DNA of 64,000 nt from Streptococcus sanguinis SK355 (GCF_000212855.1 NZ_GL890993.1:633090-697089); one strand, 5' to 3'; counted from the first letter of the stretch, positions 46,897 to 57,194 are shown. Notes: generated by a model not told the origin, from the sequence alone. Translations and numbers: made by a program.

Positions 46897-47535
46897 ATGT
46901 CTGATGAAGAGAAATTGCTGAAAAGATTGACAGCGTATCTGTCAGACGACCCAAAACATACTATACGTATATATGGTCATGGTGCTTCAGGCAAGTCAAC
47001 TTTTGCTCGAAAACTCCAGCTAACCTTGGGTGAGGAACGAGCCAATCTGCTAGCAACAGATCCTTACGTAATTGCTGGAGGGTATCGAGATTTGCTCAGT
47101 TCCAAAGATTTTCCTCATCAAAAAGTAACAGCCTGTCTCCCAGCTGTTCATGAACTAAGCAGTCTGGAGCGAGATATTTGTGCCTTGCAGTCTGGTCTGG
47201 ATATTCTGACCATTGGCACAGCTTGGTCGCCTAGCTTGCGTTTATCGGCCCGAAAGCCGGTTTTAATAGTAGAAGGCATGTCGGCTGCCTTTTTGCCTGA
47301 AAGTTTATTTGATTTGTCGATTTGTTTTTACACGGATGATCAGACTGAGTTAGAGCGCCGCTTGGCTCGGGACGTGGCTGTGCGAGAGCGCATGTCAGAG
47401 TGGATAAAGCAGACACATCTGGCTCGACGAGAGCAATATAGGCACTTCTATCAGCCCTATCTAGCGGCTGCAGACCTTGTCATCTGCCAGTCAGGAAACA
47501 GCTTTCGTATCGAAAAGGACAGCACCTTGTTATAA
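46897..47535 (+). CDS. Uridine-kinase-like P-loop protein
   Basis: A 212-residue kinase-like protein. Walker A IYGHGASGKSTFARKL starts near residue 24; a DPYVIAGGYRD stretch and LIVEGMSAAFLPESLFD resemble the uridine/pantothenate kinase fold. Substrate unknown. ATG 46897 follows AAAGGGGAAG; a longer frame beginning at 46798 overlaps tgt and is rejected. A terminator follows at 47569. Confidence 0.82.
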   Translation: MSDEEKLLKRLTAYLSDDPKHTIRIYGHGASGKSTFARKLQLTLGEERANLLATDPYVIAGGYRDLLSSKDFPHQKVTACLPAVHELSSLERDICALQSGLDILTIGTAWSPSLRLSARKPVLIVEGMSAAFLPESLFDLSICFYTDDQTELERRLARDVAVRERMSEWIKQTHLARREQYRHFYQPYLAAADLVICQSGNSFRIEKDSTLL

Positions 47536-47568
47536 GACAAAGTAGCCAAGAGTAAATTTTCATTTTTG

Positions 47569-47600
47569 ATCTCACTGATGCTCATGTCAGTGAGATTTTG
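47569..47600 (+). terminator. Terminator before the S10 operon
   Basis: ATCTCACTGA-TGCTCATG-TCAGTGAGAT (47569-47596) then TTTTG. A perfect ten-base stem. Confidence 0.85.
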
Positions 47601-47743
47601 TATTTTCTGAATACAAACTCGAATAAATAGGTGGAAAAGTCTAAATTTTCTTCTAGATAATGACTTACAAGACTTATAAATTGTTTAGAAAACACTTTCA
47701 TAAAAAATTATCCTAAAAATCTTTAAAAAATTACTCAAATCCC

Positions 47744-47910
47744 TTGCAATGACTGGTTCTTTGTGTTAAGATACTATGGTGCTGTAAAAATACAGCGTGT
47801 AGCTTTGATGCAAGAGGTTGCGACACGCTCGGTTGCATTGCCACGCAATCCCCTGTCGGTTTTCTTGTGGAGCTAGCCTATTATCTTAAATAGACGAAAA
47901 GGAGAAAAAG
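47744..47910 (+). promoter_or_regulatory. Promoter and structured leader of the S10 operon
   Basis: TTGCAA (47744-47749), 17 bases, TAAGAT (47767-47772), then a leader of about 130 bases. It pairs GCGTGT with ACACGC (47795-47800/47823-47828) and GGTTGC with GCAATC (47831-47836/47845-47850). This is where S10 leaders that let ribosomal protein control its own operon are found. The remaining bases from 47600 to 47743 are AT-rich without features. Confidence 0.72.
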
Positions 47911-48219
47911 ATGGCAAACAAAAAAATCCGCATCCGTTTGAAAGCTTACGAACATCGTACACTTGATACAGCGGCTGCAAAAATCGTAGAAACTGCTACT
48001 CGTACTGGTGCTGAAGTTGCGGGTCCAATCCCACTTCCAACTGAGCGCAGCCTCTACACAATCATTCGTGCGACTCACAAATACAAAGACTCTCGCGAAC
48101 AATTTGAAATGCGTACTCACAAACGCTTGATTGATATCATCAACCCAACTCAAAAAACAGTTGACGCTTTGATGAAATTGGATCTTCCAAGTGGTGTGAA
48201 CGTAGAGATTAAACTTTAA
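47911..48219 (+). CDS. rpsJ: 30S ribosomal protein S10
   Basis: 102 residues, standard length, starting [19 protein letters not shown] and containing [15 protein letters not shown]10 sits in the head of the 30S subunit and also works as NusE in transcription antitermination. First gene of the cluster, behind AAAAGGAG. Confidence 0.98.
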   Translation: MANKKIRIRLKAYEHRTLDTAAAKIVETATRTGAEVAGPIPLPTERSLYTIIRATHKYKDSREQFEMRTHKRLIDIINPTQKTVDALMKLDLPSGVNVEIKL

Positions 48220-48303
48220 TCTAAAGCTTGATCTAAACCAGAGCATGAAAAACGCTCGTTAAAAACTTTTTGAAAAAAATTATAGAAAAGGAAACATTTT
48301 CTC

Positions 48304-48930
48304 ATGACAAAAGGAATCTTAGGGAAAAAAGTGGGAATGACTCAAATCTTCACTGAAGCTGGCGAATTAATCCCTGTAACTGTTGTTGAAGCAGCTCCAA
48401 ACGTTGTTCTTCAAGTTAAAACAGTTGAAACAGATGGTTACAACGCAGTTCAAGTTGGTTTTGATGACCTTCGTGACGTATTGAGCAACAAACCTGCCAA
48501 AGGCCATGTAGCGAAAGCTAACACAGCTCCTAAGCGCTTCATTCGTGAATTCAAAAACATTGAAGGCTTGGAAGTAGGAGCAGAAATCACTGTCGATACA
48601 TTCGAAGCTGGTGATGTTGTTGATGTAACAGGAACTTCAAAAGGTAAAGGTTTCCAAGGTGTTATCAAACGCCACGGACAATCACGTGGACCTATGGCTC
48701 ACGGTTCTCGTTACCACCGTCGTCCAGGTTCTATGGGACCTGTTGCACCTAACCGCGTATTCAAAGGTAAAAACCTTGCAGGACGTATGGGTGGTGACCG
48801 TGTAACAATTCAAAACCTTGAAGTTGTACAAGTTGTTCCAGAAAAGAACGTTATCCTTATCAAAGGTAACGTACCAGGTGCTAAGAAATCTCTTATCACT
48901 ATCAAGTCAGCAGTTAAAGCTGGTAAATAA
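48304..48930 (+). CDS. rplC: 50S ribosomal protein L3
   Basis: 208 residues; [12 protein letters not shown] start and the [17 protein letters not shown] loop (here [18 protein letters not shown]) near the peptidyl transferase centre. Early-assembly 23S rRNA binder. An 84-base AT-rich gap separates it from rpsJ. Confidence 0.98.
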   Translation: MTKGILGKKVGMTQIFTEAGELIPVTVVEAAPNVVLQVKTVETDGYNAVQVGFDDLRDVLSNKPAKGHVAKANTAPKRFIREFKNIEGLEVGAEITVDTFEAGDVVDVTGTSKGKGFQGVIKRHGQSRGPMAHGSRYHRRPGSMGPVAPNRVFKGKNLAGRMGGDRVTIQNLEVVQVVPEKNVILIKGNVPGAKKSLITIKSAVKAGK

Positions 48931-48954
48931 TAAGGAAAGGGGAATACAGTCAAA

Positions 48955-49578
48955 ATGGCAAATGTAACATTATTCGACCAAACTGGTAAACAAGCGGGCG
49001 AAGTTGTTCTTAACGATGCAATCTTTGGTATCGAACCAAACCAATCTGTTGTGTTTGATGTGATCATCAGCCAACGTGCTAGCCTTCGTCAAGGAACTCA
49101 CGCAGTTAAAAACCGCTCAGCTGTTTCAGGTGGCGGACGCAAACCATGGCGTCAAAAAGGAACTGGACGTGCTCGTCAAGGTTCTATCCGCTCTCCACAA
49201 TGGCGTGGTGGTGGAATCGTCTTCGGACCAACTCCACGTAGCTATGCGTACAAACTTCCTCAAAAAGTTCGTCGCCTTGCGCTTAAATCTGTTTACTCAG
49301 AAAAAGTTGCTGAAAACAAATTTGTAGCCGTTGATTCTCTTGAATTTACAGCTCCAAAAACTGCTGAATTTGCAAAAGTTCTTGCAGCTTTGAGCATCGA
49401 TTCTAAAGTCCTTGTTATTCTTGAAGAAGGAAACGAATTCGCAGCTCTCTCAGCTCGTAACCTTCCAAACGTGAAAGTTGCGACTGCTACAACTGCAAGT
49501 GTTCTTGACATCGCAAATAGTGACAAACTTCTTGTTACTCAAGCAGCTATCTCTAAAATCGAGGAGGTTCTTGCATAA
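48955..49578 (+). CDS. rplD: 50S ribosomal protein L4
   Basis: 207 residues, with the RNA-threading loop [20 protein letters not shown] and [15 protein letters not shown]4 lines the exit tunnel. In E. coli L4 represses this operon; here leader control is not proven. The stop overlaps the rplW start by one base (TAATG). Confidence 0.98.
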
Positions 49579-49874
49579 TGAATTTGTATGATGTTATCAA
49601 AAAACCTGTTATCACTGAAAGCTCAATGGCTCAACTTGAAGCAGGGAAATATGTATTTGAAGTTGACACTCGTGCACACAAACTTTTGATCAAGCAAGCT
49701 GTTGAAGCTGCTTTCGAAGGTGTTAAAGTTGCAAATGTTAACACAATCAACGTAAAACCTAAAGCTAAACGTGTTGGACGTTACACTGGTTTTACTAACA
49801 AAACTAAAAAAGCTATCATCACTCTTACAGCTGATTCAAAAGCAATCGAGTTGTTTGCAGCTGAAGCTGAATAA
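49578..49874 (+). CDS. rplW: 50S ribosomal protein L23
   Basis: 98 residues, beginning [17 protein letters not shown]23 lies at the tunnel exit and is the docking point for trigger factor and SRP. Translationally coupled to rplD. Confidence 0.98.
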
Positions 49875-49891
49875 TCTAAGGAGGAAATATC

Positions 49892-50725
49892 GTGGGAATT
49901 CGTGTTTATAAACCAACAACAAACGGTCGCCGTAATATGACTTCTTTGGATTTCGCTGAAATCACAACAAGCACTCCTGAAAAATCATTGCTTGTTGCAT
50001 TGAAGAGCAAGGCTGGTCGTAACAACAACGGTCGTATCACAGTTCGTCACCAAGGTGGTGGACACAAACGTTTCTACCGTTTGGTTGACTTTAAACGTAA
50101 CAAAGACAACGTTGAAGCGGTTGTTAAAACTATCGAGTACGATCCAAACCGTTCTGCAAACATCGCTCTTGTACACTACACTGATGGTGTGAAAGCATAC
50201 ATCATTGCTCCAAAAGGTCTTGAAGTAGGTCAACGTATCGTTTCAGGTCCAGAAGCAGATATCAAAGTCGGAAACGCTCTTCCACTTGCTAACATCCCAG
50301 TTGGTACTTTGATCCACAACATCGAATTGAAACCAGGTCGTGGTGGAGAATTGGTACGTGCTGCTGGAGCTTCTGCTCAAGTATTGGGTCAAGAAGGTAA
50401 ATACGTTCTTGTTCGTCTTCAATCAGGTGAAGTTCGTATGATTCTTGGAACTTGTCGTGCAACAGTTGGTGTTGTCGGAAACGAACAACATGGACTTGTA
50501 AACCTTGGTAAAGCAGGACGTAGCCGTTGGAAAGGTATCCGCCCAACAGTTCGTGGTTCTGTAATGAACCCTAACGATCACCCACACGGTGGTGGTGAAG
50601 GTAAAGCACCAGTTGGTCGTAAAGCACCATCAACTCCATGGGGCAAACCTGCTCTTGGTCTTAAAACTCGTAACAAGAAAGCGAAATCTGACAAACTTAT
50701 CGTTCGTCGTCGCAACGAGAAATAA
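49892..50725 (+). CDS. rplB: 50S ribosomal protein L2
   Basis: 277 residues from GTG 49892 ([15 protein letters not shown]). The C-terminal loop [19 protein letters not shown] carries the conserved His near the peptidyl transferase centre. TAAGGAGGAAA precedes it. Confidence 0.98.
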   Translation: MGIRVYKPTTNGRRNMTSLDFAEITTSTPEKSLLVALKSKAGRNNNGRITVRHQGGGHKRFYRLVDFKRNKDNVEAVVKTIEYDPNRSANIALVHYTDGVKAYIIAPKGLEVGQRIVSGPEADIKVGNALPLANIPVGTLIHNIELKPGRGGELVRAAGASAQVLGQEGKYVLVRLQSGEVRMILGTCRATVGVVGNEQHGLVNLGKAGRSRWKGIRPTVRGSVMNPNDHPHGGGEGKAPVGRKAPSTPWGKPALGLKTRNKKAKSDKLIVRRRNEK

Positions 50726-50760
50726 CTTAAAACTAGTCGCTTAAGCGCTAGATAATCCGC

Positions 50761-50796
50761 CAGCTCGGTAGCGCTCGTTGAGAGCGCAAGCCGCTG
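50761..50796 (+). repeat. Hairpin between rplB and rpsS
   Basis: CAGC-CGG-GCGCTC paired with GAGCGC-CCG-GCTG in three segments, loop GTTGA. No T run follows. It lies in the 102-base gap before rpsS and may mark RNA processing. Confidence 0.65.
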
Positions 50797-50827
50797 TGGT
50801 ACTATATTTAAAGGAGAAAATATAAAA

Positions 50828-51109
50828 ATGGGACGCAGTCTTAAAAAAGGACCTTTCGTCGATGAGCATTTGATGAAAAAAGTTGAAGCTCAAGCTAACG
50901 ACGAAAAGAAAAAAGTTATCAAAACTTGGTCACGTCGTTCAACGATCTTCCCAAGTTTCATTGGTTACACTATCGCAGTTTATGATGGACGTAAACACGT
51001 ACCTGTTTACATCCAAGAAGACATGGTAGGTCACAAGCTTGGTGAATTCGCACCAACTCGTACTTACAAAGGTCACGCCGCAGACGACAAGAAGACACGT
51101 AGAAAATAA
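50828..51109 (+). CDS. rpsS: 30S ribosomal protein S19
   Basis: 93 residues, [18 protein letters not shown] start, [17 protein letters not shown]. Forms a complex with S13 in the 30S head. AAAGGAG precedes. Confidence 0.98.
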
Positions 51110-51120
51110 GGAGAACATAA

Positions 51121-51465
51121 ATGGCAGAAATTACTTCAGCTAAAGCAATGGCTCGCACAGTACGTGTTTCACCTCGTAAATCACGTCTTGTTCTTGACAA
51201 CATCCGTGGTAAAAGCGTAGCCGATGCAATCGCAATTTTGACATTCACTCCAAACAAAGCTGCTGAAATCATCTTGAAAGTTTTGAACTCAGCTGTAGCT
51301 AACGCTGAAAACAACTTTGGTTTGGATAAAGCTAACTTGGTAGTATCTGAAGCATTCGCAAACGAAGGACCAACTATGAAACGTTTCCGTCCACGTGCAA
51401 AAGGTTCAGCTTCACCAATCAACAAACGTACAGCTCACATCACTGTAGCTGTTGCAGAAAAATAA
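51121..51465 (+). CDS. rplV: 50S ribosomal protein L22
   Basis: 114 residues; the tunnel-reaching beta hairpin includes [15 protein letters not shown]. Mutations in this loop give macrolide resistance in other species; the visible sequence looks normal. Confidence 0.98.
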   Translation: MAEITSAKAMARTVRVSPRKSRLVLDNIRGKSVADAIAILTFTPNKAAEIILKVLNSAVANAENNFGLDKANLVVSEAFANEGPTMKRFRPRAKGSASPINKRTAHITVAVAEK

Positions 51466-51477
51466 GGAGGTAAAATC

Positions 51478-52131
51478 GTGGGTCAAAAAGTACATCCAAT
51501 TGGTATGCGTGTCGGCATCATCCGTGATTGGGATGCCAAATGGTATGCTGAAAAAGAATACGCGGATTACCTTCATGAAGATCTTGCAATCCGTAAATTC
51601 GTTCAAAAAGAACTTGCTGACGCAGCAGTTTCAACTATTGAAATTGAACGCGCAGTAAACAAAGTTAACGTTTCACTTCACACTGCTAAACCAGGTATGG
51701 TTATCGGTAAAGGTGGTGCTAACGTTGATGCACTCCGTGCAAAACTTAACAAATTGACTGGTAAACAAGTACACATCAACATCATCGAAATCAAACAACC
51801 TGATTTGGATGCTCACCTTGTTGGTGAAGGTATTGCTCGTCAATTGGAGCAACGTGTTGCTTTCCGTCGTGCACAAAAACAAGCAATCCAACGTGCAATG
51901 CGTGCTGGAGCTAAAGGAATTAAAACTCAAGTATCAGGTCGTTTGAACGGTGCAGATATCGCCCGTGCTGAAGGATACTCTGAAGGGACTGTTCCACTTC
52001 ACACACTTCGTGCAGATATCGATTACGCTTGGGAAGAAGCAGACACTACATACGGTAAACTTGGTGTTAAAGTATGGATCTACCGTGGTGAAGTTCTTCC
52101 AGCTCGTAAAAACACTAAAGGAGGTAAATAA
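51478..52131 (+). CDS. rpsC: 30S ribosomal protein S3
   Basis: 217 residues from GTG 51478 ([19 protein letters not shown]), with KH-domain [15 protein letters not shown]. It lies at the mRNA entrance with helicase activity. TAAGGAGG precedes. Confidence 0.98.
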
Positions 52132-52134
52132 CCA

Positions 52135-52548
52135 ATGTTAGTACCTAAACGTGTTAAACACCGTCGTGAATTCCGTGGTAAAATGCGCGGTGAAGCTAAA
52201 GGTGGGAAAGAAGTAGCATTCGGTGAATACGGTCTTCAAGCTACAACTAGCCACTGGATCACTAACCGCCAAATCGAAGCTGCTCGTATCGCCATGACTC
52301 GTTACATGAAACGTGGTGGTAAAGTTTGGATTAAAATCTTCCCACACAAATCTTACACAGCTAAAGCTATCGGGGTTCGTATGGGATCTGGTAAAGGGGC
52401 ACCTGAAGGTTGGGTAGCACCAGTTAAACGTGGTAAAGTAATGTTTGAAGTTGCTGGTGTATCTGAAGAAGTTGCTCGCGAAGCGCTTCGTCTTGCAAGC
52501 CACAAATTGCCAGTTAAATGTAAATTCGTAAAACGTGAAGCAGAATAA
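52135..52548 (+). CDS. rplP: 50S ribosomal protein L16
   Basis: 137 residues, [16 protein letters not shown] start and [16 protein letters not shown]. It helps place A-site tRNA. Only three bases separate it from rpsC. Confidence 0.98.
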   Translation: MLVPKRVKHRREFRGKMRGEAKGGKEVAFGEYGLQATTSHWITNRQIEAARIAMTRYMKRGGKVWIKIFPHKSYTAKAIGVRMGSGKGAPEGWVAPVKRGKVMFEVAGVSEEVAREALRLASHKLPVKCKFVKREAE

Positions 52549-52557
52549 GGAGAAGGC

Positions 52558-52764
52558 ATGAAACTTAATGAAGTAAAAGAATTTGTTAAAGAACTTCGTG
52601 GTCTTTCTCAAGAAGAACTCGCGAAGCGCGAAAACGAATTGAAAAAAGAATTGTTCGAACTTCGTTTCCAAGCTGCTACTGGTCAATTAGAACAAACAGC
52701 TCGCTTGAAAGAAGTTAAAAAACAAATCGCTCGTATCAAAACAGTTCAATCTGAAGCGAAATAA
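52558..52764 (+). CDS. rpmC: 50S ribosomal protein L29
   Basis: 68 residues, two-helix protein with [19 protein letters not shown]. Located at the tunnel exit beside L23. Confidence 0.97.
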
Positions 52765-52788
52765 TAGACTAGGGAAGGAGAAATTTCA

Positions 52789-53049
52789 ATGGAACGCAAT
52801 AATCGTAAAGTTCTTGTTGGACGTGTTGTATCTGACAAAATGGACAAGACAATCACAGTTGTAGTTGAAACAAAACGTAACCACCCAGTCTATGGTAAAC
52901 GTATTAACTACTCTAAAAAATACAAAGCACATGATGAAAACAATGTTGCCAAAGAAGGCGATATCGTACGTATCATGGAAACTCGCCCGCTTTCAGCTAC
53001 AAAACGTTTCCGTCTTGTAGAAGTTGTTGAAGAAGCGGTCATCATCTAA
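52789..53049 (+). CDS. rpsQ: 30S ribosomal protein S17
   Basis: 86 residues, OB-fold; [16 protein letters not shown] and [22 protein letters not shown] (cited in part). Primary binder of 16S rRNA. GGGAAGGAG precedes. Confidence 0.98.
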
Positions 53050-53074
53050 TCAAACCTGAAAGGAGAAAACTGAA

Positions 53075-53443
53075 ATGATTCAAACAGAAACTCGTTTGAA
53101 AGTCGCAGACAACAGCGGTGCTCGCGAAATCTTGACTATCAAAGTTCTTGGTGGTTCAGGACGTAAATTTGCAAACATCGGTGATGTTATTGTGGCATCT
53201 GTAAAACAAGCTACTCCTGGTGGTGCGGTTAAAAAAGGTGACGTTGTTAAAGCAGTTATCGTTCGTACTAAATCAGGTGCTCGTCGTGCTGATGGTTCAT
53301 ACATCAAATTTGACGAAAACGCAGCAGTTATCATCCGTGACGACAAAACTCCTCGCGGAACACGTATCTTTGGCCCAGTTGCACGTGAATTGCGTGAAGG
53401 TGGCTTCATGAAGATCGTGTCACTTGCTCCAGAAGTACTTTAA
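53075..53443 (+). CDS. rplN: 50S ribosomal protein L14
   Basis: 122 residues, [18 protein letters not shown] start and [14 protein letters not shown] end. It contacts the 30S subunit and is the usual target of the silencing factor RsfS. Confidence 0.98.
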   Translation: MIQTETRLKVADNSGAREILTIKVLGGSGRKFANIGDVIVASVKQATPGGAVKKGDVVKAVIVRTKSGARRADGSYIKFDENAAVIIRDDKTPRGTRIFGPVARELREGGFMKIVSLAPEVL

Positions 53444-53464
53444 TCAATAAAAACAAACACAGTC

Positions 53465-53493
53465 CCCTGGCTTAGCCAGGGTGCCCATTGGGC
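53465..53493 (+). repeat. Two tandem hairpins between rplN and rplX
   Basis: CCCTGGC-TTA-GCCAGGG (53465-53481) followed by GCCC-ATT-GGGC (53483-53493). Both loops have three bases. No T run follows, so it is a structured spacer rather than a terminator. Confidence 0.75.
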
Positions 53494-53515
53494 GTAAGAA
53501 TAAAAGGAGAAAAAA

Positions 53516-53821
53516 ATGTTTGTAAAAAAAGGCGACAAAGTTCGCGTAATCGCTGGTAAAGATAAGGGAACAGAAGCTGTTGTCCTTACTGCCCTTCCAA
53601 AAGTAAACAAAGTTATCGTTGAAGGTGTTAACATCGTTAAGAAACACCAACGTCCAACTAATGAACTTCCTCAAGGTGGTATCATCGAGAAGGAAGCAGC
53701 TATCCACGTATCAAACGTTCAAGTTTTGGACAAAAATGGAGTAGCTGGTCGTGTTGGTTACAAATTTGTAGACGGTAAAAAAGTTCGCTACAACAAAAAA
53801 TCAGGCGAAGTGCTTGATTAA
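53516..53821 (+). CDS. rplX: 50S ribosomal protein L24
   Basis: 101 residues, KOW motif [20 protein letters not shown]. An assembly-initiating 23S rRNA binder. AAAAGGAG precedes; in line with family length. Confidence 0.98.
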
Positions 53822-53844
53822 TCACGAAGGAAAGGAGAAGTATA

Positions 53845-54387
53845 ATGGCAAATCGTTTAAAAGAAAAATATCTTAATGAAGTAGTTCCTGCTTTGACAGA
53901 ACAATTTAACTACTCATCAGTGATGGCTGTTCCTAAAGTGGATAAGATCGTTTTGAACATGGGTGTTGGTGAAGCAGTATCAAACGCTAAAAGCCTTGAA
54001 AAAGCTGCTGAAGAATTGGCGCTTATCTCAGGTCAAAAACCACTTATCACTAAAGCTAAAAAATCTATCGCCGGCTTCCGTCTTCGTGAAGGTGTTGCGA
54101 TCGGTGCAAAAGTTACCCTTCGTGGTGAACGTATGTACGAATTCTTGGATAAATTGGTTTCAGTATCACTTCCACGTGTACGTGACTTCCACGGTGTTCC
54201 AACAAAATCATTTGACGGACGCGGAAACTACACACTTGGTGTGAAAGAGCAATTGATTTTCCCAGAAATCAACTTTGATGACGTTGACAAAACTCGTGGT
54301 CTTGACATCGTTATCGTTACTACTGCTAACACTGACGAAGAGTCACGTGCATTGCTTACAGGCCTTGGAATGCCTTTTGCAAAATAA
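53845..54387 (+). CDS. rplE: 50S ribosomal protein L5
   Basis: 180 residues; [20 protein letters not shown] start, [20 protein letters not shown]. It binds 5S rRNA and touches the 30S head. GAAAGGAGA precedes. Confidence 0.98.
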   Translation: MANRLKEKYLNEVVPALTEQFNYSSVMAVPKVDKIVLNMGVGEAVSNAKSLEKAAEELALISGQKPLITKAKKSIAGFRLREGVAIGAKVTLRGERMYEFLDKLVSVSLPRVRDFHGVPTKSFDGRGNYTLGVKEQLIFPEINFDDVDKTRGLDIVIVTTANTDEESRALLTGLGMPFAK

Positions 54388-54404
54388 TATAGGAGGTATA
54401 ACTA

Positions 54405-54590
54405 ATGGCTAAAAAATCTATGATTGCTAAGAACAAACGCCCAGCGAAGTTCTCTACTCAAGCATACACTCGCTGTGAACGTTGTGGACGTCCACACTCA
54501 GTTTACCGCAAGTTTAAACTTTGCCGTGTTTGCTTCCGTGAATTGGCATATAAAGGTCAAATCCCTGGTGTAACAAAAGCATCTTGGTAA
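54405..54590 (+). CDS. rpsN: 30S ribosomal protein S14, zinc-binding type Z
   Basis: 61 residues with two CxxC pairs (CERCGRP and CRVC), the short zinc-dependent form of S14. Under zinc starvation a longer Cys-free paralogue can replace it; none is in this window. TAGGAGG precedes. A 212-base spacer follows. Confidence 0.97.
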   Translation: MAKKSMIAKNKRPAKFSTQAYTRCERCGRPHSVYRKFKLCRVCFRELAYKGQIPGVTKASW

Positions 54591-54597
54591 TATCGTG

Positions 54598-54703
54598 ATA
54601 CAAAGAGTGTAACAACCCTAGCAAAAATACGAGATTTGGTGCAGGAGCGGTGCTCCAAGACAAATCTATCTTTTTTGCCCAGGTTGTAGCTCGTGTTCAA
54701 ATG
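54598..54703. repeat. Intergenic repeat, copy C (after rpsN)
   Basis: Starts seven bases past the rpsN stop with GATACAAAGAGTGTAACAAC, contains hairpin GGAGC-GGT-GCTCC (54645-54657) and TATCTTTTTTGCCCAG (54668-54683, exact match to copy A), and ends with GTAGCTCGTGTTCA. It sits inside the ribosomal operon between S14 and S8. Confidence 0.6.
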
Positions 54704-54759
54704 GGATTATCTTGTTTGAATGTGTCAATACTATCTGAGCCCAGCTCAATCATTAACTA

Positions 54760-54774
54760 GCAAGTGCAACTTGC
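54760..54774 (+). repeat. Hairpin just before rpsH
   Basis: GCAAGT-GCA-ACTTGC, a tight six-base stem enclosed by ACTAG..CTAGT; 15 bases before the rpsH ribosome site AAGAGGAG. Confidence 0.6.
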
Positions 54775-54802
54775 AAACTACTAGTAAGAGGAGAAAAATA
54801 AA

Positions 54803-55201
54803 ATGGTTATGACTGACCCAATCGCAGACTTCCTAACTCGTATTCGTAACGCTAACCAAGCAAAACACGAAGTACTTGAAGTACCTGCATCAAACATCAA
54901 AAAAGGGATTGCTGAAATCCTGAAGCGTGAAGGTTTTGTAAAAAACGTTGAAATCATTGAAGATGACAAACAAGGCATCATCCGTGTATTCCTTAAATAC
55001 GGACAAAATGGTGAAAAAGTTATCACTGGTTTGAAACGTATTTCAAAACCAGGTCTGCGTGTTTACAAGAAGCGCGAAGATCTTCCAAAAGTTCTGAACG
55101 GACTTGGAATTGCTATCCTTTCAACATCTGAAGGTTTGCTGACTGACAAAGAAGCACGCCAAAAGAATGTTGGTGGAGAAGTTATCGCTTACGTTTGGTA
55201 A
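54803..55201 (+). CDS. rpsH: 30S ribosomal protein S8
   Basis: 132 residues; [20 protein letters not shown] start and [20 protein letters not shown] end. It nucleates the 30S platform. In E. coli S8 regulates the spc operon at L5; the long spacer here may reflect another arrangement. Confidence 0.98.
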   Translation: MVMTDPIADFLTRIRNANQAKHEVLEVPASNIKKGIAEILKREGFVKNVEIIEDDKQGIIRVFLKYGQNGEKVITGLKRISKPGLRVYKKREDLPKVLNGLGIAILSTSEGLLTDKEARQKNVGGEVIAYVW

Positions 55202-55390
55202 TATTTAGCTCCCAATTTCTGTGTGACTCTTCGTTATCGTCCCTTGCCTAACCCAGAGTTATGCCCGCAAGACGATGCCTTGATTCACTTTGAAATTGAG
55301 ACCTAAATTTCCCTTTAAATTGAGAAATCGATTTAACCCCCGTGAAAACTGGTCGCTTGCGACCTGACAATCTAACAGGAGAATATATAC
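55202..55390 (+). other. 189-base spacer between rpsH and rplF
   Basis: Contains a long imperfect hairpin (ATCGT-CTTGC near 55236 paired with GCAAG-ACGAT near 55276), CTAACCCAGAGT (55248-55259) shared with copy A of the intergenic repeat, and GGTCGC-TT-GCGACC (55351-55364). No gene or T run seen. Confidence 0.55.
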
Positions 55391-55927
55391 ATGTCACGTA
55401 TTGGTAATAAAGTTATCGTGTTGCCTGCTGGTGTTGAAATCAGCAACAAAGACAACGTTGTAACTGTAAAAGGACCTAAAGGAGAACTGACTCGTGAGTT
55501 CTCAAAAGATATTGAAATCCGTGTGGAAGGAACTGAAGTAACTCTTCACCGTCCAAACGATTCAAAAGAAATGAAAACAATCCACGGAACTACTCGTGCC
55601 CTTTTGAACAACATGGTTGTTGGTGTATCAGAAGGATTCAAGAAAGAACTTGAAATGCGTGGGGTTGGTTACCGTGCTCAACTTCAAGGCAAAAAGCTTG
55701 TACTTTCAGTTGGTAAATCTCATCCAGACGAAGTAGAAGCACCAGAAGGCATCACTTTTGAACTTCCAAACCCAACGACTATCGTTATCAGCGGAATTTC
55801 AAAAGAAGTAGTTGGACAAACTGCAGCTTACGTACGTAGCCTGCGTGCTCCAGAGCCATACAAAGGTAAAGGTATCCGCTACGTTGGTGAATTCGTTCGC
55901 CGTAAAGAAGGTAAAACTGGTAAATAA
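55391..55927 (+). CDS. rplF: 50S ribosomal protein L6
   Basis: 178 residues; [17 protein letters not shown] start and [20 protein letters not shown]. Near the factor-binding site of the 50S subunit. AACAGGAG precedes. Confidence 0.98.
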   Translation: MSRIGNKVIVLPAGVEISNKDNVVTVKGPKGELTREFSKDIEIRVEGTEVTLHRPNDSKEMKTIHGTTRALLNNMVVGVSEGFKKELEMRGVGYRAQLQGKKLVLSVGKSHPDEVEAPEGITFELPNPTTIVISGISKEVVGQTAAYVRSLRAPEPYKGKGIRYVGEFVRRKEGKTGK

Positions 55928-56012
55928 TCTTGTCTGGCTGATTTTTTCAGCCAAGCAAGCTGTTTTCCAAGGTTGTGCATAAGCACAAGATTAAAATTAA
56001 GAGGTGAAAATT

Positions 56013-56369
56013 GTGATTACGAAACCAGATAAAAATAAAATCCGCCAAAAACGCCACCGTCGCGTTCGCGGAAAACTCTCTGGAACTGCTGATCGCCCAC
56101 GTTTGAACGTATTCCGTTCTAATACAGGCATCTACGCTCAAGTGATTGATGACGTAGCGGGTGTAACGCTCGCAAGCGCTTCAACTCTTGACAAAGAAGT
56201 TTCAAAAGGAACTAAAACAGAACAAGCCGTTGTTGTTGGTAAGCTCGTTGCTGAACGTGCAGTTGCTAAAGGTATTTCTGAAGTCGTCTTCGACCGCGGT
56301 GGATATCTCTATCACGGACGTGTAAAAGCTTTGGCTGATGCAGCTCGTGAAAACGGATTGAAATTCTAA
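56013..56369 (+). CDS. rplR: 50S ribosomal protein L18
   Basis: 118 residues from GTG 56013 ([20 protein letters not shown]). GTG 56004 lies inside the GAGGTGA ribosome site and was rejected. It brings 5S rRNA to the ribosome with L5. Confidence 0.97.
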   Translation: MITKPDKNKIRQKRHRRVRGKLSGTADRPRLNVFRSNTGIYAQVIDDVAGVTLASASTLDKEVSKGTKTEQAVVVGKLVAERAVAKGISEVVFDRGGYLYHGRVKALADAARENGLKF

Positions 56370-56386
56370 GAGGAGGACACTAGAAA

Positions 56387-56881
56387 ATGGCATTTAAAGA
56401 CAACGCAGTTGAACTTGAAGAACGTTTAGTTGCCATCAACCGTGTTACAAAAGTTGTTAAAGGTGGACGCCGTCTTCGCTTTGCAGCTCTTGTAGTTGTT
56501 GGTGACCGCAATGGTCGTGTTGGCTTCGGTACTGGTAAAGCTCAAGAAGTACCAGAAGCAATCCGCAAAGCAGTTGAAGATGCGAAGAAGAATTTGATTG
56601 AAGTACCAATGGTTGGCACAACAATTCCTCACGAAGTTCTTTCAGAATTTGGCGGAGCTAAAGTATTGCTTAAGCCAGCTGTTGAGGGTTCTGGAGTTGC
56701 TGCTGGTGGTGCGGTTCGTGCCGTCATCGAGTTGGCAGGTGTAGCAGATGTTACGTCTAAATCTCTTGGCTCTAACACTCCAATCAACATCGTTCGCGCA
56801 ACTGTTGAAGGTTTGAAACAATTAAAACGCGCTGAAGAAGTTGCTGCCCTTCGTGGTATTTCAGTTTCTGACTTGGCATAA
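56387..56881 (+). CDS. rpsE: 30S ribosomal protein S5
   Basis: 164 residues; [20 protein letters not shown] and [15 protein letters not shown]. Important for decoding accuracy. AAGAGGAGG precedes. Confidence 0.98.
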
Positions 56882-56894
56882 GAAAGGGGATAAC

Positions 56895-57077
56895 ATGGCT
56901 CAAATTAAAATTACTTTGACTAAGTCTCCAATCGGACGCATCCCGTCACAACGTAAAACTGTTGTAGCACTTGGACTTGGCAAATTGAACAGCTCAGTTA
57001 TCAAAGAAGATAATCCAGCAGTACGCGGTATGATTACTGCAGTATCACACTTGGTAACTGTTGAAGAAGTTAAATAA
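56895..57077 (+). CDS. rpmD: 50S ribosomal protein L30
   Basis: 60 residues, [23 protein letters not shown] 56895 is preceded by AAGGGGA; a longer upstream frame lies in rpsE. A 154-base spacer follows. Confidence 0.97.
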   Translation: MAQIKITLTKSPIGRIPSQRKTVVALGLGKLNSSVIKEDNPAVRGMITAVSHLVTVEEVK

Positions 57078-57112
57078 GCTTTGCTGGTTTAACAACTTTA
57101 AATTAAAATACG

Positions 57113-57194
57113 TTAGGGGATGGGATTTTCTCAGCCCCTAAAACTAAATATATGTATAGGCGAGTTTATATAGGAGACACCTTTTCTCCTATAT
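57113..57194 (+). repeat. Two hairpins between rpmD and rplO
   Basis: TTAGGGG/CCCCTAA (57113-57119/57135-57141) and ATATAGGAG/CTCCTATAT (57168-57176/57186-57194). The second can hide or mimic a ribosome site (AGGAG). Neither has a T run. Confidence 0.65.

Noticed and set aside
47675..47700. cre-like TGAAAGTGTTTTCT (minus strand) before the S10 operon
   Set aside because: The central CG is replaced by TG, so the core of the consensus is missing; the region is AT-rich and chance matches are likely.
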